DNA from: Rhizophagus clarus
Lineage: Eukaryota > Glomeromycota > Glomeromycetes > Glomerales > Glomeraceae
Reading direction: 5' to 3'
DNA: 64,000 nucleotides
NCBI GenBank assembly: GCA_015698045.1
Contig: BLAL01000053.1
Span: forward strand, 684,501-748,500
Position numbers and translations under genes: made by a program. Under the pieces are notes generated by a model. That model saw only the letters and a program-made list of their open reading frames with translations, did no database searches and was not told the DNA's origin. The first letter of the stretch is position 1, and each line of letters opens with the position of its first letter. Below, piece by piece: positions 36,120-48,556 of the stretch.

Positions 36120-37100
36120 ATTTGAAAATTTAATATTGCAAAATACATTAACATGGTTGATAAAAAATAATTCAAAAAAAAAAAGAGTCAAGTACAAACG
36201 GAATTTTGTATATTGTAAAAAATTTGAATTCTCTAAGGAAACAAAGAAACAGGTTATAATTGGAACAATTTTCGCAATTATTGTACAAAATTTTCAGAGT
36301 AACATACCGTTACTAAAATAGTGAGGTACTGACATGAATTATAAATCATTAATCAATTGTTTAAATTTAGTAAAAAAATAATAAACATAGGTACGTATGC
36401 AATAAAGATTACATTACCTAATATTAGTGTTACTTCTTTTGTTTATTAAAGTACTATATGGAAATGATACGCCAAATACATTTTTTACGCCATCAGATCT
36501 CGTCACATTATGTGGTACAACCAAATACTTTTTTATCTAACAAGCTTCCCCGAAAAGGAATGTAGAATTCTTAGAATCTTTGACCTATTTTGGTTTCTCT
36601 ATGATTCTTGCATTTTTGATTTGAGTACTTTACACATTTCAATGTTATTCCTGTGAAAGAACTAAAGCGCTTAAAATTTTCATCAAATACTTTATTAAAA
36701 GAATCAAAATTTAGTATAAAAAGTGATGTCGCGTTCTCACACTCGTACATGTAACGTGATTGTTTTATCGAATTATTTTTTAAAATTTTGAAATTACAAT
36801 ATCACAAAATAAAATCAAATTTTTAGAAAAAAAAAATTATCAAATAGAACAATCGAGGTTCAAATGACTAATTGAAAATTATTCGATATACAGTTGTGGA
36901 TCATCGTCGCGCAAGGCTGAATAAAAATTAGATTCTTTTCATTGTTCATCGTAACGCGTAAAATGATGCCAACACAACGAACAGAAGAACCAATTTTGGA
37001 GAATATGAAAGTAACAATAATGGTACCGAATTAGATTCACAGAAAATTAAGAAAGCATTTGTAATGGAACATCCGGAAATTTTGAAAGTAATATGTAAGG
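36120..37100. repeat. Segmental duplicon, copy 1
   Basis: Landmarks in order: TTTGAAAATTTAATATTGCA, a GAGT-CAAGTACAAACG block, TTACGCCATCAGATCTCGTC, AACAAGCTTCCCCGAAAAGG and GGCTGAATAAAAATTAGATT with TTGTTCATCGTAACGCG. The same landmarks recur at 40.6-41.3, 43.6-44.9 and, reversed, 54.2-55.3 kb. No intact gene lies inside it. Confidence 0.65.
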
Positions 37101-37675
37101 AGTAGACGAGTATAATAACAGATTTTTTTTTTTTTAACCTCAATGGCCTATTATTGATTTTATATTCTTTCTAGAGAAATCTCTTTAAGAGAATTCAACT
37201 ATAGTTATTCTGATTGAAACTAGGATAACGGAACAAATACAACCATCACGCATATCACTTTTGACTTGGCTTCGCGTATGTCCTCCAAAGAATGAAAAGA
37301 AGAATATTTACATAGCTGAATTTTCACAATAACTGACTGACTAGTTAACTTACCAAATGGTTAATAGCGTGGTGAAGAAGACTGGGACGGATGCAGATTT
37401 CTGGTTTCGTTTCATCGTTCGTACGGCGGTAAAAATTGAAAAGCAATCTTTGGGACCAGGAAATTTCTACGTAAAAAAAAAATATCATTCCTTAATGAAC
37501 TCAATTGAATTATAAAAGATCCTACGAAACTTCTTATATAGGAAATCATCAACTTATCGTTCATGATAACCCTTCGTGAAAAACAAGGTTTTTTTATAAT
37601 TATATAAATTTGTAGATTCAGTTTTACACTCCACTTCATTAGATTACATATCGATACAAAAAACAAAAGAATCTT

Positions 37676-37790
37676 CTTTATTACGCGTACTAATTCAAGA
37701 TTATGTAAATAATTCATTATGTAAATATTTTTAATAAAATTTTTTTGAACTTCTTCAGTCCATCACTTATAAATAATTAGCGGTCTTTTG
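37676..37790 (+). promoter_or_regulatory. Promoter relic of the small secreted protein family
   Basis: TTACGCGTACTAATTCAAGA and CACTTATAAATAATTAG reproduce the sequence seen upstream of paralog 1 (TTACGCGTGCTAATTTGAGA and CATTATAAATAGCATGAG). No signal-peptide frame follows. It looks like a promoter left behind by deletion of a fifth paralog or by partial duplication. Confidence 0.5.
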
Positions 37791-39429
37791 ATTAAAAAGA
37801 TTCGTAGGCATTTTGTCATTTAAGATCACTTGCGAAAAAGCAATAAATGACATTTGTCATAATATACAGTATATAGAAAGGATTATTGGGTAACGTTATC
37901 ACACAATCATTATGACTTAGCTTTGTTTTTTATAATAAAAGGTTTAGATGTGATGAGAAGTGAGAACCAGCAGAAATATTACTCTTTAGTTAATGAAGGT
38001 CAAAACAACTAAGAGTAGTTAAAAGAGAAAACGTGTTCAAAAAGATAATTGCTACAATTTGTTTGATCGCATAAATTATGAAGGTTAATCATTCATGATA
38101 AATGGCTTATAATTCAGAAAGGACAAACACCCTGCTGGTGGTGAGATGAGACTGCAAAATACAGTATATTCTTCTAAATAAATTCTAAATAAATTTTCAA
38201 ACCACCAATTTTTCTAGGAACGGAATTTGGTTTTTAACAATTGAAATGCATCACTTTTATTGACATAATTAAATAATTTCATTTCCTTTAGATTTTGAAT
38301 CGTAAAATATTTTAAAGTTAGCCCTAAAGGTGTTAAATTGAACATATCAAAATTTAGGAACAGGCATCGCGTATATGCGAACGAAGTAACGCAAAGATAA
38401 TCTTTTTTTTCTATCAGAACATAAAATAAATAATTACAATCTCGAGATCAATTACACAGTAATATTACAGTTTATATCTAATTGCCTTTGAAAATTTTTA
38501 TATCAAATATTGATTGAACCTGTATGTTCTGGATTCTTTTTAATAATAGACCAAATTGTAATGTCATAAATATTTTCATCATATGATTTTTCGTATGTCA
38601 AGAACATGTCGACCGAACTGTGAATCCTGTTAGCTAACTTGTTTTAACCTGCCCACAAGTTATGATAGACCAAATCGTAATTTCATTTGAATCTCAAGCG
38701 TAAACTCCGTTATTTGCATCAGATAGATTGTATTACGTTGTTGGACGACATCTTTTATGTCACGCATGATTACATCATTATTTGATCTTTTTAGTAGTAC
38801 AACAATACTTATACCAAATTCCTTTTTTATCTACAACTCAATAAACAATCTATAAAAATTTTTAATTGCTTAAAAATAGTTGATTTATTTTTTTAAAAAA
38901 ATCTATTTTTATCGAATATCAGTCTTATCTTTTTAAATATTAAAAATATTTGAAATCCTATTGCACGTTTCACTTTGAACAATGCAATTTGGATCTTTAC
39001 AATAGCCAATTATGAAAAGTTACAAAAAGATGGGCAAAGTTTTTTTTATATATACCAACATATTTAAAAAAAAAAAAAAACAAAAGATATTGACTCACAA
39101 TTAAAATCTTCAGAAAATTGATTCAATTGTAATCTGAACAATCTGAATAAGGTAAAATTACTTTTTATCGTACATCTAGTGTTCATTTAGTTGTAAGTTG
39201 TAAGATGAAGCGGATTTATGTATCCCCAAATATTGGCGTTAATTCCTTGTGAAAAATGAGTAAATGATCAAAATTCCGTAAGTCAATATAACAAACAAAG
39301 AAACCTTTAATACGCATATCGATATCAATTTGAGATTGTATAATATTTTTCATCTATGATATTTTCTTCGATAACGTTCTTTTGAAGCTCATTATATGCA
39401 TTTCTTTGGAATTTATTTGACTCATTCAT
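37791..39429. other. Intergenic region between paralogs 1 and 2
   Basis: Contains the duplicated block described for 34.4-34.6 kb (here about 38.67-38.9 kb) and the upstream block ATATTGGCGTTAATTCCTTG, shared with paralog 1 (ATATTGGCGTTAATTCTTTG near 35020). No gene is seen. Confidence 0.5.
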
Positions 39430-39438
39430 TATAAGTTA
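39430..39438 (+). promoter_or_regulatory. TATA box, small secreted protein 2
   Basis: TATAAGTTA, a slightly diverged form of the family TATA box, lies 150 bases before the ATG and after the shared GACTCATTCAT sequence. The conserved TCTACGTTCAGTTATTTCA block follows. Confidence 0.62.
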
Positions 39439-39579
39439 TGCGAGACATATCCGATTCTACGTTCAGTTATTTCAAGATAATTTCAAAGAAAATAAACCCT
39501 TATTTCCAAAAAAAAATTCTAAAATCATAAAATAATTCAAAGAAATAACTTTTTATTTCCAAACAATTCTAAAATTATC

Positions 39580-39921
39580 ATGAGATTTTTCATCTTAATA
39601 CTTGCTCTCGCAATCGTAACTTTCAGTACATTCGTCGCTACAACTCCAACTAATCAAGAGAGAGATGATAAAATTAGTCGAGTACCCTCTGCCAACGATA
39701 ATCAAAAAAGAAGCGATGCAGTCGATGGACCAATTAAAAATTGGAAAAGAGGTGATCCGATCAGTAGAATACCTTCAGTTTTTAAGGATAAAAAATCTTT
39801 GGTAGGAAGACAAGACAGTAGCTGCCCAACCGGATATCATTGGTGTTATGACTCCTACGGTGGATGTTGCCCGAATTATACCATTTGTTATGAGCCTAAT
39901 TCGTGCGTGTCAAGTTGCTAA
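39580..39921 (+). CDS. Small secreted Cys-rich pre-pro-peptide, paralog 2 (113 aa)
   Basis: The signal peptide is MRFFILILALAIVTFSTFVA. The first dibasic site of paralog 1 is changed here (NQER), while NQKR and NWKR remain. The repeated motif appears as DDKISRVPSA and GDPISRIPSV. The seven-Cys domain is conserved in spacing (GYHWCYDSYGGCCPNYTIC, then C-x5-C-x3-C). GYHWCYDSYGG is shared exactly with paralog 1, so these two form the closer pair in the C-terminal domain. Expected to be secreted and cleaved by kexin. Same strand as paralog 1, 4.2 kb downstream; the duplicon follows both genes on the 3' side. Confidence 0.88.
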   Translation: MRFFILILALAIVTFSTFVATTPTNQERDDKISRVPSANDNQKRSDAVDGPIKNWKRGDPISRIPSVFKDKKSLVGRQDSSCPTGYHWCYDSYGGCCPNYTICYEPNSCVSSC

Positions 39922-40354
39922 ATGAAAGTTTGTGTATTTTGTGTACACATCTAATTACTATCATTAGTATTAGTTTGTTAGTTTAGAAATTTTAAATTTT
40001 TTTTCTTAAGATTAGTTAAATCGTTTATTTTCTTTATTTCTTTAAATCGGATATTTACTTTTTTCATGTTACAATATGATATGTAATTATTTAAATAAAT
40101 AAATTTATTTAACGAGCCAATCAAAATATTTTAATTAGTTTCTTATGTGATGACTTAATAATATAAGGATAAAATCACCGTTATATATTAACGTTTTATT
40201 ATTAAGTCTCAAAGAATCTGACATTCTTTAAGAATCATTTAATAATTGCTTAATAATCAAACAATATCTTTTTTTTTTAAATTGTTTAATTTCAATACTA
40301 AGAATAAATAACAAATTTTTGGTAAACTATTGAAGTATTTACCGTAAATTCAAC

Positions 40355-40627
40355 TAGTGCTTCGATCCGAATGAAATCCGTCATCCGGATTGAATAATGA
40401 TTTAATCCGGATTTAACGAAAATCCGGATAAAAAAAAAATTATTTCAAAAATCCAGTCCTACCATTATATGCGCAACGTCAAACACTATCAAATAAGCCA
40501 TAAATTGATAAAATCTGATCATTAGTTTCGGAAATATTTTAAGTTATCCGAAACCTAGCAATCCAGGTGGATCCTTCGGTTTAATCCGGATCAATCCGGT
40601 TCAATCCGTGCACGGATCGAAGCAATA
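40355..40627. mobile_element. hAT-type MITE, copy B (273 bp)
   Basis: The left terminus is TAGTGCTTCGATCC; the right terminus is GGATCGAAGCAATA, with one change. A perfect 8-bp target duplication AATTCAAC flanks it (40347-40354 and 40628-40635), different from that of copy A, so the two insertions are independent. The interior is the reverse complement of copy A at clear identity (for example CCAGTCCTACCATTATATGC versus GCATATAATGTTAGGACTGG). It is about 40 bp shorter than copy A and has no coding capacity. Confidence 0.94.
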
Positions 40628-40635
40628 AATTCAAC

Positions 40636-41260
40636 AATTACCTAATTACAAATTTTTTACGCCATGTATAAAAATCGTCATCAGATCTTTTTTGTTGTAC
40701 AATCAAAATGCTATTTTTATCCAACAAGTCTTCCTAAAAGGGAATGTACACATGGGTTACAGCTATTTAGGATAAGATATTTTATAGGGTATGTTTAATG
40801 AAGAATTATCATTGTCGTAAAATAACAAGTTTAATTTAAAAGTAAAATCAAAAGCGAGTACCGCTTTATTACTTCAACTGTGTTTTATCTTTTATATACG
40901 CAACGTGATTATTTTATAAAATTGTTTTTTTTTTGACTTCAATTACAAATTTACAATATCACAGAATAGAATTACCATGAGGAAAAATTGAGATCCACAA
41001 TAACAAAATTGATTTAAGTGTATATAATGAGAATAATGAGAGTTTGATACAGTTGCGAATAATCGTTGCAATAGGGTTGAATAAAAATTATGTTCTTTTA
41101 TTGTTCATCTTAGTGTCATAAAATAGTGAAGATTCACCGGACCATGAAAACACACGAAATCAATTTGGAAAATATTAAAATGGCGATAACATCATCGAAG
41201 AGTGTAATTTTAAGGAACTAGGAAGGCATCATATTGATTTATTGTTAATAGATTTTGTGG
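40636..41260. repeat. Segmental duplicon, copy 2
   Basis: TTTTTTACGCCATGTATAAA, CATCAGATCTTTTTTGTTGT, CCAACAAGTCTTCCTAAAAG and GTTGAATAAAAATTATGTTC with TATTGTTCATCTTAG follow the same order as copy 1. The hAT MITE copy B is inserted just inside its left part. Confidence 0.62.
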
Positions 41261-42415
41261 AGATAAATGATATGATTAAGTCCAAAAACATTAGAAATTG
41301 TTATTTCGCAAGCATGCACCAAAACAATTTAATGATTTTCTAATATTAATTGAAACTGAATTTCAATATAATCTATTCATTAATTGGTGAACAGGATGGT
41401 TTGACCATTGTAAGTACCTACAAATTTTACGTAATACGTATGTCCTTTAAAGGATGACAAATTTGTACGTACTGACGAAACGCTTATGTAACAACTTAAT
41501 TATATCCCGCTCATTGAATTAAGATGCAATGAAAATAATTAAATTTAAAAGACTCAATAAGAGCAAATATTTGAGACCAAGGGAAAGTTCCGTGACACTT
41601 CATCGCTTCCTGTACAACGACAGTTATCCGTTCAGTTATGGTTGTTTCTAATCTAAAGATCTTTGAACTTTTGGAGGGAAACGTTGGAACCAACAGAAAT
41701 TTACTGAAAGAGTGCTTTCGAATTGATCTGTATACCACAAAATGAATTCCGATCCATAATCCAGTCAAATTGTCAATCCAGATTGATCACAGGTCGGAAC
41801 CTGGACGTAAAAGTCTACACTCCGCTTCGTATGAATTATGTGTTAGACCTTTTCCAAGTTCAATAATTTCTGGAAAAAGAAATTTTGATTTATTTCTAGT
41901 ACTGAAGTATAAGTTTATAATCGATTTGTGTAATATTATTCTATGATTCATTTTCTGGCATTTGACGTGCGCAGATTTAAATGAATCCTAGATATTCTTA
42001 ATATACGCCACACAAATCAGATCTTTTCGTTATTAAACAATCGTTAAATGACTTACAATAAATTCATATTTAATAGGTTATGGCATTTGTAATTCTTCAT
42101 ATAAGAATGACCGAAACCGAAAAACGTGCAATATATAATTATGTTCGTATGAATCAATCGTTATACAAATAAGATACTGTAAACAAAATAACAAAATAAA
42201 TAAGTTTATTTATTTAAATATTACATATCTCTGTAAAATTAAATAAAAAAAAAAAAATACATGATTTGTCTAATTAATGATAAAAATATACGATTTAGCT
42301 AATCTAGTGAAATATACTAGCTAATTAATACTAATAATAATAATTAGAATAATTCTTTCAAACATAAAGAACATAATAGACCAGGGGTAGGTATGAGTGG
42401 TAAAAAAGACTTCGT
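41261..42415. other. Intergenic region, no gene supported
   Basis: A short minus-strand frame at 41511-41768 has no recognisable motif. The rest is AT-rich. The 3' side of paralog 3 contains AAATAAATAAGTTTATTTAT near 42195. Confidence 0.4.
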
Positions 42416-42757
42416 TTAACATGACGTAGTGCATGTATCAGGATATGAGCAAATTGAATAATTAGGGCAACATCCTCCGTAGGCGTCATTACAATAGTGA
42501 TATCCAATTGCGCACTTATTGGATTGTCTTTCTATCAAAGATTTTTTGACTTTAAATGCTGTTGGCACTCTACTAATTGGATCGCCTCTTTTCCAATTAT
42601 TAATTGGCCCATCGACTGCATCATCTCTTTTTTGATTATCGTTTGCTGAAGGTATTCTACTAATTTTACCATCTCTTTCTTGATTAGTTGGTGTGGCAAC
42701 AACGAACGTACTGAAGGCAACGATTGCGAGAGCAAGAAGTAAGATGAAAAATTTCAT
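42416..42757 (-). CDS. Small secreted Cys-rich pre-pro-peptide, paralog 3 (113 aa)
   Basis: The signal peptide is MKFFILLLALAIVAFSTFVV. Kexin-type sites NQKR and NWKR are kept; the first site is NQER as in paralog 2. The repeats are DGKISRIPSA and GDPISRVPTA. The seven-Cys domain reads GYHYCNDAYGGCCPNYSIC with C-x5-C-x3-C at the end. GYHYCNDAYGG and KVKKSL(I/V)ERQ are shared only with paralog 4, so 3 and 4 are the closer pair. It is the only family member on the minus strand. Upstream it has three leader repeats of the AATAACTT-TTATTTCCAAACAATTTT type. Confidence 0.88.
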   Translation of the reverse strand: MKFFILLLALAIVAFSTFVVATPTNQERDGKISRIPSANDNQKRDDAVDGPINNWKRGDPISRVPTAFKVKKSLIERQSNKCAIGYHYCNDAYGGCCPNYSICSYPDTCTTSC

Positions 42758-42940
42758 TTTTGGAGATTGTTTGAAATAAAAAGTTTTACTTTGAACTATT
42801 GTGAAATTTAAAATTGTTTGGGTATAAGTTATTTTCTTTGAGTTATAATGATATTTTAAAATTGTTTGGAAATAAAAGTTATTTTCTTTTTTTGAAATTA
42901 TCGTGAAATAACTTAACGTAGAGTTAGGGAATTTCTCTGA

Positions 42941-42949
42941 CTATTTATA
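42941..42949 (-). promoter_or_regulatory. TATA box, small secreted protein 3
   Basis: TATAAATAG on the minus strand, 184 bases before the ATG, is followed by AGAGAAATTCCCTAACTCTA and AAGTTATTTCACGATAATTT, the family promoter block. Confidence 0.68.
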
Positions 42950-43609
42950 ATGAATGAGCTGAATGAATTCTAAAAAAAGAATTTTCGAAAGAATGTTATA
43001 AAAGAAAAAATAAATATTACATGCACAATCTCGAATTGGTATGCGTGCATAATAAAGAAATTGGTTCTTTGTTTTTGTATTTGTTTTTATTGACGGAGTT
43101 ACGAAACTTTTAGATTTATCTTTTTTACGACGCCAACGTTCGTTATGCATAAATTTGCTTCTTTTTTACAACGTTGCAATATATTATAACGACAACGTAA
43201 GTGAACATATATGAACTTAATCAGCTGTGAATTTCCATATTTCTTTATTATATAAATAAATTTTAACGTTGTACATACATGAAATATGTTCATCCTCATC
43301 TTTTAATAACTCTTTCTGCTAGTGGTTGTAAAACGAGACAAAAAGCACGATTCAAAATGTAATATATAATGGGAATTTTTAAAATGAATTATTTTTAATT
43401 TTTAAAGAAATAAAGTCGATAATAATAGATTTCTCTTGCATAAAATAAATTGAATAGTTACTAAATAATGTGATTTGTTTATCACTGTATTTTAAGTAAA
43501 AAAAAAAAAAATATTAAAAAAAATAATAAAAAATTTTTTATTACAGTACTAGAAATAAATTTCATTGCTATAAGTATGAACGTACGGTTAGAATTCTAGA
43601 ATGTATAAT
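42950..43609. other. Upstream flank of paralog 3
   Basis: Family upstream sequence (TTGACGGAGTTACG, GTTGCAATATATTATAACG) is shared in part with paralogs 1 and 4 (CTCCGTCAA-ATAACAA near 55520). No gene is seen. Confidence 0.5.
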
Positions 43610-44870
43610 TTATTCAAATTTGAAATTTAATATTGCAAATATAAAAAAAAAATATATGCGAGTACAAACGCCATCTTTTAATTTTTTGAATTCAATGATT
43701 AATTTAATAATTTAGTGTTTTGTAAATTCCAATTGGCTGTATTGTATTAGATGTTCTTTTCGTTTTAAAATTATTGATCATCAAGGTTGGTTATATTTAG
43801 AAACAATTTTCGCAACTCATATGTGAATGTAATACAAACAAATCGTTCGTTCATTATTTGACTAAAAATGGTAATTAAAAAAAAAAAGGTGCATAAAATA
43901 ATCAATTGTTTAAATCTGGTAAAATTATATGCAATAAAGATCCGGTATTGTTATATTTAGAAATGATGTTTTACGCCATACATAAACGGAACTCAATCAA
44001 ACTACTTTTTAAATCTTTCTAAATAAATCTTTCTAAAAAGAAATGCTAAAATCTAAATTTTCAATCTTTTTGGGTTAAAAACGGCTTTTCGTGCAAATCT
44101 TTCCTTTTATAGATAATGTCAGCCAGAATTTATTGTCTAAGGCGATTTTTTTCAGGGCCGGAATTACAAAACGGGTAGCGCGGCTCTATATACAGTATAT
44201 AGCTTGAGGACCTATTTTTATCGGCCATCTTACTTTTTAATATATAATTTGAAAATTCTATACATACCCATTGAAAATTACTATTTTTAATGACAAATTA
44301 TCATTATTGAAACAATTGAGCACTTAAAATTATCATGAAACACTTTATTAATAAAAATCCCTAATTTTCCCTTATTTAAAATAAATCAAAAGTGTTAATG
44401 CATCTTTAGTTTCAACTTAACGTATGTAAAAAAAAAATGAAAGAATATTCTTTAAATGTTTCAAATTAGTATCACAAAATCAAATCAGAAAAAAGAATTA
44501 ACAAAGAGAAAAATGGATTTCACAATTACAAATATCAATTGATTGATCAATGAATGAATGATAACAGTTGTGATCGAACACTGCGTAAGGCTGAATAAAA
44601 ATCAGATTCATTTTCTTGTTCATCATAACGCTGCAAAATAACGATTTATGAAAAAAATAACAAACAGAGGGAATTGGCTTCGTAGGGTATGAAGATGATC
44701 TATATACTGTACATTGAGGGTGTAATTTTAAAAATGGATTTATTGATTTTGATATTCCTCCATACAGGCCGGTTGCCCGGTTCGAAAAGGATGATAAATT
44801 AAGTTTCTTTAACGGAACTCTCATACCATATGCAAGGAACTTCCCCATCATGGGTTAGAAATATACTTCC
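43610..44870. repeat. Segmental duplicon, copy 3
   Basis: TTTGAAATTTAATATTGCAA, GCGAGTACAAACGCCATCTT, GTTTTACGCCATACATAAAC and AAGGCTGAATAAAAATCAGA with TTGTTCATCATAACG match copies 1, 2 and 4. Here it lies upstream of its family gene, in contrast to copies 1 and 2, which lie downstream of theirs. Confidence 0.65.
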
Positions 44871-45215
44871 CATTATATAATAACACTTGTTCCCTCTAAT
44901 TTCAGATAATAAAAGCTCCTTCTACACGTGTTCAATACGCCAAAAGAGGATAAAGAAACCGGCAAATATGCATACGTTATGAAGAGTCCTAATTCCCAAA
45001 CCAATTACAATCCAGATGACAATGCACCAATAGAGTATTGTGTATTCTTGAAAACAGAAATATTCGCAAGTATACATCAATACAGTATACCATTCACCGA
45101 AATGAATTCCAACATGATATGGTTCGATCATTCCAATAAGCTTGTAAGTACAGTACATGCATTGCATAAGTTGAACGGACGCAGATTTCTACTAGTTAAA
45201 TTGTCATCGCACTAA
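44665..45215 (+). repeat. Inverted duplication, left arm (NTPKEDKE block)
   Basis: GGCTTCGTAGGGTATGAAGA, GTTCAATACGCCAAAAGAGG, CCTAATTCCCAAACCAATTA and GAATTCCAACATGATATGG recur in reverse order and orientation at 47.41-47.87 kb. The left arm carries a 95-codon frame beginning MFNTPKEDKETGKYAYVMKS. The two arms encode the same start (NTPKEDKE) but then differ by a frame change, so neither is a certain gene. Confidence 0.6.
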
Positions 45216-47409
45216 TTTTAAAAAATTGAACTTAACGGAAAACTTGATTGAAAAGCTAGTAATAGTTAGTTTTTTTTATTTTTATTTTCTTTGTTTTCTC
45301 TTTTTTGCATTTCTGTTGGAAAAGAAAAGAAAGATATTTTATGTAGTATAGCGGCTTCGTACTCTGCAGAGAGCGACAGGATGTGGAGTTTTCCTTGTCC
45401 TTAGCAAGATTGAAGCTTCACAATCACTTCTGCAGAGATGCATCACCTACCACCACCGGTGACATGTATAAATCAATCTTATTTATTAATTTTATTCGTT
45501 TATTCAATATATTGTACAGTACGGTACAAATGAAAAATAAAAAAATTTATTATTCTTATTATTAAAACTAATTCAATTCTTAAATTTTCATATTACTAAT
45601 AATATGGTTCAAATTCATTATCTGTTATGCAACACTTACCGTAATTTTATTGTCATTATTATTTGTTTAAGGAATTCGAGCACTAAAAGAATCAGATGAC
45701 TTTTATATTCCATGCTGATCATGCTGATCATGCGACATCATGAGTCATGACATCAGATTTCATCTTCCCCGGCGTACCGTCGGCTTATTCCGCAACTTGA
45801 CTTTAGAAATAGGTACATAGATGTACATATCGATATGTCAACTGCAAACAACACGCTCGTAATTTCAAATACTTTGCCTATTTGTAGTTGTAATGTATTG
45901 TCACAAATATGATTATTGTTATCACCTAGATAAGTTTTTAGGGAATTTAAGATGGTAAGAATAATAAATTGACGCTTCATTAAAGTTCCACATCTCTTGT
46001 GATTTATAATCATTTCATATTTGTTTAAGAACCGCAATGATCCATCGTATTAAAAAAAACATGGTCGGCACTTTTGAATGTTTGAAATGATAAATTAATT
46101 TTGGAGATTTTTAGATTTGAAGTTGCCATAGATGAATGGATAATTACTATTGTTCATACCTGACTCATAAGTTCAATTGCATCTTCCATATCTTCATATC
46201 AATCAATGAGAATAATTGCAGGAAGCGACGAAATTTCTCATTATTTCTTATCATGTAATTGAGCTTCCTATTGAAGAATGAATCTTTTTTTCATTGAGAT
46301 CTTGCTCTTATTTTCCTTTAGTCCAAAATACTTTCTCTCTTTAATTTTAGCGTTCACCAGATTTGTTTTTATGAAATATAAATGGCTTTAACTTCTCCTT
46401 ACTCCTTTTTTGTTTATTGGAATTCTTTTTTTTTAATATTTAGCTATATTACACGAACCCAGTTATCACCCATCAAATACATTTCGGTGAGTAGTAAAAA
46501 ATGTAGCATTGACCTATTGTCATCCTTCTCTTTGATAATATTAAAAATATAATCAATTAATATATTTGAGATCATTTTCTGTCAAATGAGCCGGTATCTT
46601 TTAACTATTGCTAATTGCAGGGTGTGACCTGTAAATATTAACGGTTATCTAATTTGAACAAGGTCACTCATAGTAATCTTTGTTGCATATTTGCTTTATT
46701 AAGCTTAATTTATTTAACATATTTCTTGTTACAATTTTAGCGTAAACATTATTGATTTAAAATAATAAATGAGTATTTAAAATAATTTTCTTAATCACTG
46801 ATAATTGTCACAATGAATTTTATTCCTAAATCATCTTCCTATCCTTACCCTAAACGGCGCGTTCATCGCATAACCTTCCTACCGGCCTTGTCTTTAACAA
46901 GTGTCGAGCTTTTTGTTTATATAACCAAGATTACTGATCACATGCTTTAGCGGACGTTTAGTGTTGGACTCATTATGCGATTTTTCGTTGCGATTCTTGA
47001 TGAAGTTAGTGCAATTTTCATGTGAACACAAACAGATTTGAAGTGGAAAATAATAGTATTGCGGTGGAAGTACAGACTGTGGCGAAATTGATGAAGAAAT
47101 TCATTTATATATTTTTCATTTCCTTGTTTAGGTTTCTCGACAAATAGGACATACCCTGCAATTAACACCAAGTAGTATTAAAGAGGTTCCGGCTCATTTG
47201 GCAGAAATTGATTCCACCAAGATTTCAAATATCTTTTATAGCTTTTGTCAAAACCGACCTTTCTGTCACATGAATGTTTTTTTTTTATTTTGATCAGTGA
47301 TATCTTTTTATAATAAATACATTATCAACAGATTTCACATTATTTTTTTTTCTTTTTTCTTCTTCAAGAAACAAATTTTAATGTGGCATATTTTACAAAC
47401 ATACCATCA
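45216..47409. other. Spacer within the inverted duplication, no gene supported
   Basis: An exon-like stretch at about 47132-47275 on the plus strand follows a TTTAG acceptor-like site and reads VSRQIGHTLQLTPSSIKEVP and AHLAEIDSTKISNIF. A preceding open piece reads NRFEVENNSIAVEVQTVAKL. They may be remnants of one decayed gene, but I cannot join them with credible splice sites and do not call it. Confidence 0.4.
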
Positions 47410-47870
47410 ATTATTACTTATTACTTTTGCGATACTTTATAATATGTTTTTAAACGAATCACATACTCCCGAACTTCCTCACATTTATGTACTAATATCA
47501 TGTTGAAATTCAGTATCGGTCGATCTGCAAAGTAAAGTATAACATTTCTAGTAATTGGTTTGGGAATTAATAGGGCTCTTTCATAATGTACTGCACATTT
47601 TCCAATTTCTTTATCTTCTTTTGGTGTATTGAGCATGTATGTGTAGAAGGCGCTAAAAGTAAAAGTGAACGAGTGTGATTATTTGACATATTTTCATTTC
47701 ATGATAAGAAAAGTTCTTTGCATATGACTAAATGTATCATTCTTTTTGAATAGACTTGTATGGAGAAATATCAAAATCAATAACAGGACGTTAAGGTAAA
47801 AATCTGAATCTCAGTTGATGACGTTATTATCACCTTCATACCCTATAAAGTCAGTTTCTTGTGTTGTGTG
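47410..47870 (-). repeat. Inverted duplication, right arm (NTPKEDKE block)
   Basis: Reverse-complement counterpart of 44.67-45.2 kb. On the minus strand it reads MLNTPKEDKEIGKCAVHYER, about 71 codons. Its upstream TATAGGGTATGAAGGTGAT matches TAGGGTATGAAGATGAT in the left arm. Confidence 0.6.
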
Positions 47871-48556
47871 ACTTGTGTCTTTCGTAAATCGTCACTTTGC
47901 AGCTCCCTATAAAAAATTGAATATGTTTTTGAAATTTTATATGATTTTTTTTTTCATTAGATCATAATAGAACGCGAGAAAATACACAATTCCTATACTA
48001 AACCGTATCATTTACATGGTTTTATCATGGAATTCATACATGATTTATCAATAAATTTATATGATTTGATCACTATTATATTATTTACATTACAGATTAT
48101 TACAATTATGTTCGTATAAATTTAATTTTATATTATTGTCCAGAGCGAAGCGAAGAACTATATATGTTTATGAAAGGTGATGATTAATTAAGGTCACGTG
48201 GGGATATCCATTTGTCCGCACGCGTCACGTTTAAATTTTGTACTACGCTTTGATGATAATAAACTGTTGATGATATAAACAAAAAAAAAACAAACTAAAT
48301 TAAACTGTATGACAAATGTTACGTGTTACAAAGCCGTGAAAAAAAATTTTTCAAAAAAAAATAGAACAGAACTTCGTTGAATTTTATAGAAACGAAAAAA
48401 CGAAATAAATGTACGTAGTGTAGAACAGAAATATATGTACTTTAGAAAGCAATTGCACAATAATATAAAGTATTTTAAAACGAAAATATTATTATTTTTT
48501 TTTTTGTTTTTTTTATTGTTAGATCTATATTCTTTGTTGTAAAAAAGATGAGTTAA

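Noticed and set aside
47132-47275. Exon-like stretch after a TTTAG acceptor-like site
   Set aside because: The frame reads plausibly (VSRQIGHTLQLTP) but no partner exon with a matching donor could be found; kept only as a note.
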